DNA from: Prosthecobacter debontii
Lineage (GTDB): Bacteria; Verrucomicrobiota; Verrucomicrobiia; Verrucomicrobiales; Verrucomicrobiaceae
Direction: 5' to 3'
NCBI RefSeq assembly: GCF_900167535.1
Contig: NZ_FUYE01000004.1
Coordinates: 100,699-164,698, forward strand
DNA: 64,000 bases
Below the pieces are notes generated by a model, which saw nothing but the letters and a program-made list of their open reading frames with translations, was not told the DNA's origin and did not search any database. Of the stretch, positions 47,423 to 56,757 are shown in pieces. A program made the translations under genes and the position numbers. Position 1 is the first letter of the stretch. Each line of letters starts with the position of its first letter.

Positions 47423-50400
47423 TTAGTAGCGTGGCGTTTGCATTGCCGATCTGCGCCTTCTTTGTAGAAGCAAGACCAGCGAGAAAATGAGAAGAAGAGC
47501 TCGGCTCGGTTCCGGCACTACGACGACGATGCCGTGAGACGCGAAGAGACTCATGTTATAGAACCAACCAGCAGCGAGATCTGGGAGATAAAGATCTCCG
47601 ATCATTCCACCAGACCGTTGAAGGCTTCCTTCTTCGAAATCATTCTGGGTGAGACTTGTCCAATCGAGAAGATTGAAGACATCTCCAAACTGAGGCGTGT
47701 AACCTCCACCATTGTCGAAGTGGATGTATCCGCCTGCATCTAGAGCGAGATTGCCTGTGATCGTCAGGCGGTCATGGTTACCTCCAGTGTAGGCGTCATA
47801 GATGTCTCCTTGGGAGGCTAACCATGAGTTAAAGACCCCGCTGCCAGATCCCATGTTGGCGACCATGTTATCGGCATCATTGTAGTCAGCGCCGCCACCT
47901 GATCCCATCTGTAGGAAGATCCGATCCACATCGCCACCTGCGGTAAGGTCCAAATCGCCATTGATGATGATCGTTCCGATTTGATCTCCCGCAGTTGAGA
48001 CGAGATAGGGACTACTGGACAGACCAGGACGTACGATGCCATTGCCTTCAACGATAAGCGACTGGCCTGAGCCCGTTTGAAATGTGCCTGTGCCGCTGAT
48101 CACCGCTTCAGTGATATAGCTGCCACCGCTGGAAAGCTGGGTGGTGTCAAAAATGGCTCCGTTTTCTGTTTCGATCCAGTTCGATGAAGAGATCGCTGCA
48201 TTCCCATGAAGGACTAACGTGCTATCGGTTCCGACGGTTGTCTTACCCGTATAGCTATGGCCATCAGACGTGAGTGTCACACTGCCACCCCCTTCAATTC
48301 TAACGTGAAGTGTGTCGCCAAACTCCGCTTCGGAGAGGATGCCTGTAAAGATGATACCTCGTTCACCCGAACCTGAGTCCGTATTGGAGGCGGATGTCAG
48401 TGTGACTTCACGAATGTTGTCGGTGTCATCCTGGTGTTGCAGAGTGATGTTCCCGGCGAAGATTGAATTACCTGTGGTAAACAAGCCGCCGATGGAGGTG
48501 ATGCCTTGACCATTCGTATCGTTAATATCGATGTCATTGAAGATGGTCAGGTCAGCCTCACCTGCCATGAGTCCTAAATTGGCATTTTGGGTCTCTTGTT
48601 CCCAATAAACCGGATCTGTTTCTTCGCCATTCACCGTCGAGATGTCTTGGGAAATCATGAAGAAGCTGTCCCCTGCATGACTGCCCCCTTCGACAGTAAC
48701 ACTGGTGCCATAAAGCATTTCCGTTTCCTCATCGAAGTCTCCTGCCCGAACAAGAGTCATCGTGTTACGGTCACTGTCGATGCTAACGATTTCGTAAATG
48801 CCGTTACGCTCCGGATTACCATGTTCATCTTTAACCAAGATGCGTTTGCCGATGTCCGAGCTTGTGAGAGTCACTCCGTCAACGTCAGTGCTTACGCCTA
48901 CGAAAGCACCGTTTCCTGAACCGCCCAAACCATCGCTATCGGCTTCAAATGCTCCCTGGATACGGGTGACTAGGCCGGAGGAAGTGGCTAAGAAAACATT
49001 TTCATCCAGGACGCGGCGAGTATCACCGAGTTCCACCACTGTGGAGGCCAAAGCACCTTCATTGAAAACGGAAAGCAGCCCTTCTCGGATAATGGTCCCA
49101 CCATCAATAGCTTGGCCGGAGAAAGCTTCGAATCCATAGACATTGGAAGCGTAAAGCTCGACGGTGCCGCTGCCGATCTTGGTGACAGAGCTTCCCCATT
49201 CCAAGTCGTCAATCTTACCTCCAAACCGGAAGGTGGACGTGCCATCGGAACGGGTAAAAAAGCTATTGTTGGCTTCTAAAGCGGACGTGTCGGCAAACCC
49301 GTAGGTGCCGCTTGTCGCGCGGGTGCCAATGATTGTCACTCCCTCATAGGCGCTATCTGGGTTCATCCACACGAAATTCTCCACAGCGTCCGCGCTACCG
49401 TCTAAGAGCAACTCTACTCGTGCATCCAGACGATTGATGGTAGAGAAGGAGCCTCCCGTGGAAATCTGATTCCCGCTGAGACCAAAAGCCGTGTTCGTGC
49501 CGCCAACGAGAGAGCCATTGACAATCGCTACCTCGAAAGAATCGAAGGTGTTATCCCCTGACAATCTCTGCGTGCCTGTTCCCACCTTGACAAGAGTGCC
49601 GACTCCCAAGATCGTTCCGGCGAAGTCGGCATCGGTGGTGCCGTCTCCGCCCACACTCAAGATAGAACTGTCAATATTCACCAGGGCACCACTGCCCCCT
49701 TCCAGGGAGCCGATCGTGGTTTCAAAGCCGGTGCCAGCTTCATCCCAATAGATGCTCAACGCTGCACCGTCTTCCACGATGAAGCGGGAGTTGGGTGATA
49801 GCGAGTTATTACTACCAGCATAAAGAATGCCTCCCTGGATGGTTGTGGTTCCTCGATAGCTGCTGAAAGAGTCAATGATGTCGTTGCCGCCGGTGGAAGC
49901 ACCGAAGACCGTATGGCCGGCACCTGTCTTCACCACATTCAACAAGCCTTGTCGGGCTAAAGTGCTGCCATAACCCACACCTTCATCCAGACCCACGCCG
50001 ACATCTTGGAATAAGGACTCGATTCGAGTTTCATCTGCGTGAAAGGTAATGGTGATGTCGGTCTCAGAGGCGTTTTGAATCTTAGCCGTGGGTGCGTTGC
50101 CCGTGCCGCCGATGAACAAAAAGTTCTGCGTGAATGTCTTGTCGAGCCCCGCCAATTGCAGGTGGCCACGATTACCAAAACGGACGGTGTTATCATTGAG
50201 GGCTAAGGTGTTTCCCAGGCGAACAAAAGCTTGGCGATCCACGTCATCGACGCCGCCGCCGGTGCCGTTGTTGCTGATGATCAGGTCACCTGTCCAGTCG
50301 GTGTTATCTCCGTTGAGGCCGAAGATGGTATATATCACGAGGTCATCCATCTCACCGGAAATGCTACCATTGATGGTATTGCCGTTGCCTCCTTGTGAGA

Positions 50401-53400
50401 TGTTGGTTTTGATTTCGCCCGTTCCTGAGATGTCTCCATTGAAATTGATGAAGACCGTTTCAGAGTTCTCAGGCGCACCGTAGTTGCGTGTGTCGTTACG
50501 CACCTGCGACGAATTGTCCGTAATTGTGGAGTCACGGGCATCATCTTGGTAGTAGAACTCGACATCGTCGTTCAGGATTAGATTGCCGTTGAATGCAGCC
50601 ACGTTTTCATGGGTCAGATAAGCCCCTCCGAGGCGTTTTACTTGACTTCCCAAACCGTTTTCGTTGCGGACGATGATGTCGTGTTCGATGGAAGGGATGG
50701 TTTGAAAACCGGTCTCATTCCGGATGTAAATACCAGCCGTGCTGTTGCCCCCGGGTGTTTCACCCAAAGAAGACCCATCGTGGCCTAACAAAATCGGCAA
50801 AGTGCCCGTGCCAAAGACATCCCCCGCACTGTAAGCCTGGGCAGTGCCTTCATTGATGATCAATTGCCCGGTCCATTCAGGACTGCTGTCCCGGAAGTAA
50901 AGGGCACCTGCACCCACCTTCTGGATGCTCCCGTCACCGGTGATGTAACCGCCGTCATCATTGAAGTAGATGCCACGGCGTGCCACATTCATGGTGATGG
51001 CCCCCTCGATGGTACCGGCTTGTCCCAAGGCGTCGAGATGAACGACTCCGCGCAGATAGTAGTTGCGATCACGAGGCGTGGTCGAGTCACTGATCAGGGA
51101 GGTGGAGAGTGTACTACCTGCTTCGAAGGTGAACCACTCCTCAATGATGGCGTTGTCATTGGAGTTGGTTGCGAAGGTTCCGCCCGCGAGATCCAAGGTC
51201 GCTCCGCTGCGGATGATGGTCCCATCCAGAAAAGCATTGCTGGTGCCGAAAATATGTAGTGTGACATCTCCCAGCCCTTGGCCATCCCAGCGCAGTGTGC
51301 CTTCGCGCACATCGAGTTGGCCCGTGAAGGTGTTGTTCACCGTCCCCGTCAGAGAAAGGGTGCCCGTTCCGGTTTTGATCAGCGCCCCCGTGGCTAGCGG
51401 AGTAGCATAGCCTGCGGTAGGATTCGGCTCAGAGGTCAAAATGCCGCCATAGCTCAGAGTGGCTCCGTCATCCACGGAGATGCCGCCGCCATTGCCCCCG
51501 ATCATGATGCCGCGGTTCGCATCCAGGGTTAGATCCGCCGTGGCTCTTAGGGTGCCGCCGTTGAAACGCAGATGCGCTTCTTGAGTGGAGGTTGGTGCCA
51601 CCCCCAGTCGATCATCACTGTCGATCGTGACCGTGCCGCCATTGAGATGCGTGGCACCGGTGTAGCTATTGCTACCGGAGAGGACCAGTTCACCACGACC
51701 TGTTTTAACCAAGGCTGTGCCGCTGTTATCCACGATGTCCGAAGCCACCGTGAGGGTATCGGCACCATAATGATGAATGATCAGATCCTGTCCTGCACCT
51801 GCCCGAAGAGACCCTCCCGTGAGCGTCTTCGTTGAGCCCGTGGTCGCCACGGCTGAACTGACCATGAGCCCCCCACTTTCGATGGTGAGACCACTTGCAT
51901 CAATGGTGAGTGTGCTGCTGCCATCATGGTCAAAGTGCAGGGTATTGATATTGGCACCGGCCGTCGTGGTGCCGCTGAATCCCGCTGCACCTTCACTGAC
52001 ATCCGTCCCAGCATTCCAGCTCCCGGCATCATCTACATTCTCACGGTTCGCGGAATCAAAGGCGGAGACATTTCCGGCACTATCCACCATCGCAAAGTCC
52101 AGCGCATTGATGCTGCGGGTGCTGGAATCAAAACTGTCACCATAGGTGGCCCAGGCAATGGCCGTATCTGCGGCAGGTCCACCACTACCGGTGAAGGTGA
52201 TCACCGAGGTTCCGCCCTGGTTATTTTCGACAAAGTTCAAGGTACCTCCCGACTGCCGATCCAACGCCACATCAGCACTTCCAATGTTCAGTGTCGTGGT
52301 CCGGCCCACGTCGGAGGTCACGATCACATTGGAGCTGCCTGCACCCACAATCGTTTTCGCCGAGCCTGTGGGAAACGTCGTTGCGCCACCCACGGCGGTG
52401 CCAGTGAAATTTTCCGTTTTATCAGAAGTGGACCCCACCCCATCCATTTCCAGACTGCCACCGCTGAAGGTCAGCATGGCTCCATTGTCAAAACGAGTCC
52501 CGGTGGAGCTACCGTAATTCGTGAGTCGGAGGAGACCTCCAGCCAGGTTCACTTGCTCAACATCTCCATTGCTGCTGCTGTTATCCCCCCGCAGGTTCAC
52601 AATGCCGCTACCAATTTTGGTGAAGGAGGTATGCACGTCCCCATCCGTGTCATCCAGACGGAAATCCACGTTCACGATGCCTTCTCCCAGCGCAAAAACA
52701 GCGAGGTCACGCGTATGAGAGCGGGTGGAGTCTGAGGCCCCGTAGGAGATGACGCTGGCACCGTTACCGAAGGTCACCGTCCCACTGCTGTGACTGCCCG
52801 CCAGCACGATGTTCCCCAAGTCATTGTAGTTATCACTGCCGCCGTTGCCGCCAATGTCCACGCGGTCAATGTTCAGCTTCTGGCCATCTTTCGTCAGCAC
52901 CAGATGAATGTTTGCTACATTGCCTGATGAGCTGCCGCTGAAACGCATGCCACTTTGACCGTTGGTCGGTGAGATGACGGCAGCGGCTTCATCTGTCCAG
53001 AAGTTGCCCTCCCCCTCATACCGCAGCAGCCCTTGCTCCACGAGGATCCGCCCGGCTGCATTCCATTGCTGGCGCACATTCACGACCAATTGGTCATTCC
53101 CTGTGACTTGAAAGCGTAACAAATGATTTTCATTCGTGTCCGCCACCGGGACCGAAGAGGGGCCATTCATGGTGTCTTGAAAGACGCCGTTGATATTAAT
53201 GATGCCGGCGCTGCTGCTTTCCGTGGAGATGATGCGGGCGTCACTTAGATTCACGTCCTCAGCCAAGGTGTGATTCAGATCCGCGCCATAGATGGTGCCA
53301 TTGAGTGAAAGGGTATCACCCGTCGCGACATTCACATAAGGGGTGTAAATGAGCTGCCCCAGTTCACTGACGTTATCCACGATGATATCGCCGTTCCAGG

Positions 53401-55783
53401 TATTGTGCCCAGAGTTGCTACGCAGGACCGTGCCAGAGACGCCGCGGTTGGTGATTAGAAGATCGGTGTCGCTGGAGATGCTGAGGCCGTGCTCCATGTA
53501 GAGCGCTCCATTTCCCACGGCGGTGACCTGATGAGAGCCTCCCAGGGCCTGATCATGGCGAATGACCATGGTTCCCTCCGCAATGGTCGTTAGACCGGTA
53601 TAGGTGTTGGCGTTGTCCAGATAGATGGCCTGGGCTCCCCCTTTGGTCAGGCCGCCGGTCCCTCGGATCTCCGTCCGAAGGAGAGCGCTGTTACCACTTT
53701 CATTGACGATGATCGCCTCTCGCGAGCCGAAGTCCATAGCTCCACCAATGATGTATTGGTTGCTCCCTGGGGAGGTCCCGTCGGCATCTCGTCCAAATAG
53801 CAACATGCCCGAGCCGGTGGTGGAGATGGCGGGCAGACCATCACCCGCGGCTTTATCTCCCAGGTAGATCACCGCATTGGGGTCTAAGACGAGGGTGGAG
53901 CCCAATTCGTTCGTATTGAGGCCATTGGTGGGAGTGTTGGTGCCAAATCGCAGGGAGTTGATGGCGATGCTTTCAGTCACCCGAATTGGACGAACGTCAT
54001 ACCAATCCACCTGAGGATCTGGATCCACTGCACGCTGCACGTTGTAGTTGATCATCACGTTATGTCCGGTGCCATCGATCGTGTTTCGATTGAGCGTATG
54101 AGCCACCCCGTTCTCTACCAGATTTTGGGACAGCAGGTACTCCGTATCAAAATCCAGCGGACGCAGCAGTGTGGGGTTATCACTGTCAAAAGTCATGAAG
54201 TGATTGGAAATGTCATTCACCCCGCCATAGGCACCGAGGACCAATGTGCGGGTGGTGGTGCCATTGCTGCCCCCGGCTCCGATCTGCTGCGTGCTAGCGC
54301 CTGCGTCCGCAATGTGCAGTTGCGCGGTGGTGCCCAGACTTCCGGGCAGATTATCGAGAACCTGAATCTGTGCGACGCTACCGCTCGTTCGCTGGAAAGT
54401 GCTGAAATTGAGGGTGGTCGTCTGCGGTGAGCCTTCCGCCAGATCAAAATTGATGCGTCCGGTGCCCTCTTTGAAAACGAGATTGGCCATGGTTTCGGAG
54501 ACTGCGGAAGAGCTGTTGCCGATGATTCGGAAGCGGCTCAAACTACCCATTTCCAAATCGGCTGCGTCGTTGACACGGTCATTGTTAACCGCAGCAGAAT
54601 TGTCCAGATAGAAGCTGCCGTCTCGATCAATGACCACAGCCGTGGTGCCCGACAATCTTCCATTGGCATCAGTGAGCTGGATGCTTCCCAGGTTAGTGCT
54701 ACGTCCACGTTCAATATGGGTTTCGCCTAGATAGGTATTGTCATTGTGTAAGATCATCGCCCCGGTATTCAGCCGGGTAAGACCGCCTGTGCCGGAGATG
54801 ACTCCGGTGAAGTGATGTTGCTCTTGAGAGCCCGGGTCGTTCAAATCAATGATGTTCGTGGAGAAGTCTCCGGTGAGTGTGATATTGCCGGTGAATGTCT
54901 GATCATTGTTCCCCAGGTCGTTAATGAACCAGGAGTAGCCATTCATATTGAGATCGAAATCCTGTGTGGCTTCGGTGTTCACAAGATAAAAACGTGTGAA
55001 GGCGCGCATGCCTGGTCCAGGAGATCCAGTTCCCAGTTCAATCGTCTGCGCATCTACATAATTCTCCACTCCTCCCTGCTGACCATCGAACCGTAATTCC
55101 CCGGAAATGATGTTGACTGTCCCCGCGTTGTTCAAGCGGCCATTACTACTGGTCCCGTTCGTTCCCACGAAATACACCCGTGAGGTGCCTTCAATGGTGA
55201 TGTCATTCCCCTGAGCATCCCAGCTATCGTAAAACTGAATGTTTCGCTCTGCGAAGATCTTCAGATCCTCATTGAGGATCACTTTCATGGTGAGACGGTC
55301 ACTGCTGCTAGGATTCTGCGAAGGCCCGCCAGTGAGGCTTCCAATGCCGTGGTCCAGGATTGCTCCAGCTCCGCCGTTGTCGAAAGTCAAAGTCTCACCC
55401 TGGAGGTAAAACGCATGACTGGCATTCGTATCGCCCAGTCTAAGCACCCCTAAAGTCACCGGTACATCGAGGGTAATGGTTCGCGTGGAGCTGATGTTAT
55501 GAACCACGTCTGCAATATGCCCGACACCATTGGGGACGGTTCCGTCAACCCAGCGAGAAGTATCACTCCAATTGGCGCTACTATTTGAGTTCCAATCTCC
55601 AGTGACCTGGGCTGTCGCAGAACCTGAACCTAACAATAAGCTGACCGCAGTAGCGACAAAGCACGGAAAAAAACGGTGCCAATGTCGGTTTCGTGGAAGA
55701 AGGTGTGAATGGGTTCGTAGTAAGCCGGATTCGCTGGAAGGAGGATTCATAAGGGTGTCGGCGTTTAGAATGACGCGATCCAT
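47423..55783 (-). CDS. giant beta-strand repeat protein with PEP-CTERM signal
   Basis: The product is 2786 aa. After a long basic N-region comes the signal helix (RFFPCFVATAVSLLLGSGSA). The body is a beta-solenoid of TIGR02601-like repeats, e.g. LVKTGRGELVLSGSNSYTGA, GGLTKGGAQAIYLDNANTYT and LIKTGTGTLSLTGTVNNTFT. Around residues 2290-2400 there is a different module (GKRILVKDEHGNPERNGIYE). The C-terminus is a PEP-CTERM tag: VPEPSRALLLIFSLVLLLQRRRR. There is no autotransporter barrel. The start could also be the ATG at 55750. It is first in a five-gene operon with Verru_Chthon A-D, which suggests that the pseudopilin set helps export or display it. Asx/Gly/Ser/Thr richness and scattered DxDG-type stretches suggest Ca2+ binding. 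Confidence 0.88.
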   Translation of the reverse strand: MDRVILNADTLMNPPSSESGLLRTHSHLLPRNRHWHRFFPCFVATAVSLLLGSGSATAQVTGDWNSNSSANWSDTSRWVDGTVPNGVGHIADVVHNISSTRTITLDVPVTLGVLRLGDTNASHAFYLQGETLTFDNGGAGAILDHGIGSLTGGPSQNPSSSDRLTMKVILNEDLKIFAERNIQFYDSWDAQGNDITIEGTSRVYFVGTNGTSSNGRLNNAGTVNIISGELRFDGQQGGVENYVDAQTIELGTGSPGPGMRAFTRFYLVNTEATQDFDLNMNGYSWFINDLGNNDQTFTGNITLTGDFSTNIIDLNDPGSQEQHHFTGVISGTGGLTRLNTGAMILHNDNTYLGETHIERGRSTNLGSIQLTDANGRLSGTTAVVIDRDGSFYLDNSAAVNNDRVNDAADLEMGSLSRFRIIGNSSSAVSETMANLVFKEGTGRINFDLAEGSPQTTTLNFSTFQRTSGSVAQIQVLDNLPGSLGTTAQLHIADAGASTQQIGAGGSNGTTTRTLVLGAYGGVNDISNHFMTFDSDNPTLLRPLDFDTEYLLSQNLVENGVAHTLNRNTIDGTGHNVMINYNVQRAVDPDPQVDWYDVRPIRVTESIAINSLRFGTNTPTNGLNTNELGSTLVLDPNAVIYLGDKAAGDGLPAISTTGSGMLLFGRDADGTSPGSNQYIIGGAMDFGSREAIIVNESGNSALLRTEIRGTGGLTKGGAQAIYLDNANTYTGLTTIAEGTMVIRHDQALGGSHQVTAVGNGALYMEHGLSISSDTDLLITNRGVSGTVLRSNSGHNTWNGDIIVDNVSELGQLIYTPYVNVATGDTLSLNGTIYGADLNHTLAEDVNLSDARIISTESSSAGIININGVFQDTMNGPSSVPVADTNENHLLRFQVTGNDQLVVNVRQQWNAAGRILVEQGLLRYEGEGNFWTDEAAAVISPTNGQSGMRFSGSSSGNVANIHLVLTKDGQKLNIDRVDIGGNGGSDNYNDLGNIVLAGSHSSGTVTFGNGASVISYGASDSTRSHTRDLAVFALGEGIVNVDFRLDDTDGDVHTSFTKIGSGIVNLRGDNSSSNGDVEQVNLAGGLLRLTNYGSSTGTRFDNGAMLTFSGGSLEMDGVGSTSDKTENFTGTAVGGATTFPTGSAKTIVGAGSSNVIVTSDVGRTTTLNIGSADVALDRQSGGTLNFVENNQGGTSVITFTGSGGPAADTAIAWATYGDSFDSSTRSINALDFAMVDSAGNVSAFDSANRENVDDAGSWNAGTDVSEGAAGFSGTTTAGANINTLHFDHDGSSTLTIDASGLTIESGGLMVSSAVATTGSTKTLTGGSLRAGAGQDLIIHHYGADTLTVASDIVDNSGTALVKTGRGELVLSGSNSYTGATHLNGGTVTIDSDDRLGVAPTSTQEAHLRFNGGTLRATADLTLDANRGIMIGGNGGGISVDDGATLSYGGILTSEPNPTAGYATPLATGALIKTGTGTLSLTGTVNNTFTGQLDVREGTLRWDGQGLGDVTLHIFGTSNAFLDGTIIRSGATLDLAGGTFATNSNDNAIIEEWFTFEAGSTLSTSLISDSTTPRDRNYYLRGVVHLDALGQAGTIEGAITMNVARRGIYFNDDGGYITGDGSIQKVGAGALYFRDSSPEWTGQLIINEGTAQAYSAGDVFGTGTLPILLGHDGSSLGETPGGNSTAGIYIRNETGFQTIPSIEHDIIVRNENGLGSQVKRLGGAYLTHENVAAFNGNLILNDDVEFYYQDDARDSTITDNSSQVRNDTRNYGAPENSETVFINFNGDISGTGEIKTNISQGGNGNTINGSISGEMDDLVIYTIFGLNGDNTDWTGDLIISNNGTGGGVDDVDRQAFVRLGNTLALNDNTVRFGNRGHLQLAGLDKTFTQNFLFIGGTGNAPTAKIQNASETDITITFHADETRIESLFQDVGVGLDEGVGYGSTLARQGLLNVVKTGAGHTVFGASTGGNDIIDSFSSYRGTTTIQGGILYAGSNNSLSPNSRFIVEDGAALSIYWDEAGTGFETTIGSLEGGSGALVNIDSSILSVGGDGTTDADFAGTILGVGTLVKVGTGTQRLSGDNTFDSFEVAIVNGSLVGGTNTAFGLSGNQISTGGSFSTINRLDARVELLLDGSADAVENFVWMNPDSAYEGVTIIGTRATSGTYGFADTSALEANNSFFTRSDGTSTFRFGGKIDDLEWGSSVTKIGSGTVELYASNVYGFEAFSGQAIDGGTIIREGLLSVFNEGALASTVVELGDTRRVLDENVFLATSSGLVTRIQGAFEADSDGLGGSGNGAFVGVSTDVDGVTLTSSDIGKRILVKDEHGNPERNGIYEIVSIDSDRNTMTLVRAGDFDEETEMLYGTSVTVEGGSHAGDSFFMISQDISTVNGEETDPVYWEQETQNANLGLMAGEADLTIFNDIDINDTNGQGITSIGGLFTTGNSIFAGNITLQHQDDTDNIREVTLTSASNTDSGSGERGIIFTGILSEAEFGDTLHVRIEGGGSVTLTSDGHSYTGKTTVGTDSTLVLHGNAAISSSNWIETENGAIFDTTQLSSGGSYITEAVISGTGTFQTGSGQSLIVEGNGIVRPGLSSSPYLVSTAGDQIGTIIINGDLDLTAGGDVDRIFLQMGSGGGADYNDADNMVANMGSGSGVFNSWLASQGDIYDAYTGGNHDRLTITGNLALDAGGYIHFDNGGGYTPQFGDVFNLLDWTSLTQNDFEEGSLQRSGGMIGDLYLPDLAAGWFYNMSLFASHGIVVVVPEPSRALLLIFSLVLLLQRRRRSAMQTPRY
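48560..48960 (-). other. phage-tail-like insert module within the giant repeat protein
   Basis: Residues about 2290-2400 read TLTSSDIGKRILVKDEHGNP, then NGIYEIVSIDSDRNTMTLVR, AGDFDEETEMLYGTSVTVEG, and VYWEQET. This order (R-LVKD...NGIY-V...RA-D-D...G..V.VE.G) is the pattern of a small beta domain common in phage tail and virion proteins. It breaks the solenoid repeat rhythm. The match is from memory of the pattern, not from a search. Confidence 0.5.
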
Positions 55784-55918
55784 GTGGATTTAAGGATGCA
55801 TTCATTGTTGTCCGGCTCCCTGTTTCTGGGCTATTGGCCGCTAGGCTTGGTAAATACTCGGGTCTAAGTTTGCGTGTCTTTAGGGTTGGGGTTTGTTTCT
55901 TAATAAAGATAGTTCGTA

Positions 55919-55956
55919 TTAATCGACTGTGATTGAGAGAAATCAGTCGAGATTAA
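55919..55956. promoter_or_regulatory. long imperfect inverted repeat upstream of the giant-protein operon
   Basis: TTAATCGACTG (55919-55929) pairs with CAGTCGAGATTAA (55944-55956) with one bulged G, an 11-bp stem. A second hairpin CCTTTTG / CAAAAGG (55957-55977) abuts it. Both lie in the AT-rich 268-base gap between the giant-protein operon and the convergent end of the PNPOx gene, about 140-190 bases upstream of the operon start. They could be an operator, a leader structure, or the terminator of the PNPOx gene. Confidence 0.4.
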
Positions 55957-56051
55957 CCTTTTGAAAAAAGCAAAAGGGTTTCGGAGTGTAGAGGCACATT
56001 ACCCAGTGAGTAATGAGGCTTTGAGCTTGGTTTAATAAGACTGGAGCCCAA

Positions 56052-56495
56052 TCACTGCCCCACTAGCACTTCGTGATACTCCAGAGCCCATTCCTTCATG
56101 TAGCGGACGCGCGTGGGGGTGAACTTGTAAATGATGAGTTCGGGGTTGTTGATGTCGCGCAGGTAGGTGCGGAGGAGGGCGTTGCTATTCCAGATGTCCT
56201 CCAGCAGGGCGCGGTCGGTGAGGATCTCGGCGGTGGCGGTGATGCGGACTTGGTTGTGGTCGTCATCGGTGTAGCAGAGTTCGGCCTTCGGGTTGGCGGC
56301 GAGCTCGGCGGTTTTGCCATAACGGCGGAGATTGGCGACATAGACGACGAAGCCCTCGGTGCGCACCGGAGAGACGGGCCGGACGCGGGGCTGATCCCCC
56401 TCCACCGTGGCAAGGACGGGGAACTTGGCGGCTTTCAGGGTGGCCTGAGCCAGGGAAGGGAGGTCGGCGGGATCAAAGGGGGCGGGTGCGGGCAT
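56052..56495 (-). CDS. pyridoxamine 5'-phosphate oxidase-fold protein
   Basis: The 147-aa product has a split-barrel FMN-binding fold: FPVLATVEGDQPRVRPVSPV, GFVVYVANLRRYGKTAELAA, NPKAELCYTDDDHNQVRITA. It lacks the PdxH C-terminal signature, and a true pdxH exists at 33738-34400, so this is a PNPOx-like protein of unknown substrate (F420, haem or FMN chemistry are all seen in the family). The start MPAPAPFDPADL at 56495 is chosen over an upstream ATG at 56612 whose extra 39 residues look non-coding. Confidence 0.82.
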   Translation of the reverse strand: MPAPAPFDPADLPSLAQATLKAAKFPVLATVEGDQPRVRPVSPVRTEGFVVYVANLRRYGKTAELAANPKAELCYTDDDHNQVRITATAEILTDRALLEDIWNSNALLRTYLRDINNPELIIYKFTPTRVRYMKEWALEYHEVLVGQ

Positions 56496-56757
56496 GGGCA
56501 GTAAAACGGTGTTCAGTATGATGTCTTCAGTTTTCAGTAAATGGAGATCAGGGGTAAAAAGCCAGCCTGACCACTGACCACAGCTCGCGCACAGCGCAGT
56601 TGGGTTTGTCAAGCTTGGGACGCGAACAAAAGTTTCGGGCTGAGGTGCCTCTGGGGTTGCCCTGGATACCCCTTTCGCTAACTCAATGAGGTGTCAGGGC
56701 GGTGTGCTCCCAACCCTCCAGACTTTTGATTTTTGACCCACTGACCTTTTTTCAACC

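Noticed and set aside
51926..52735. 269-aa plus-strand frame inside the giant repeat gene
   Set aside because: Repetitive Gly/Thr/Asn coding on the minus strand leaves long open antisense frames; several similar ones occur across both repeat genes.
29501..55783. CRISPR-like or tandem DNA repeats suggested by the repetitive coding
   Set aside because: The repetition is at the protein level (degenerate beta-strand repeats). No regularly spaced identical DNA units were seen.
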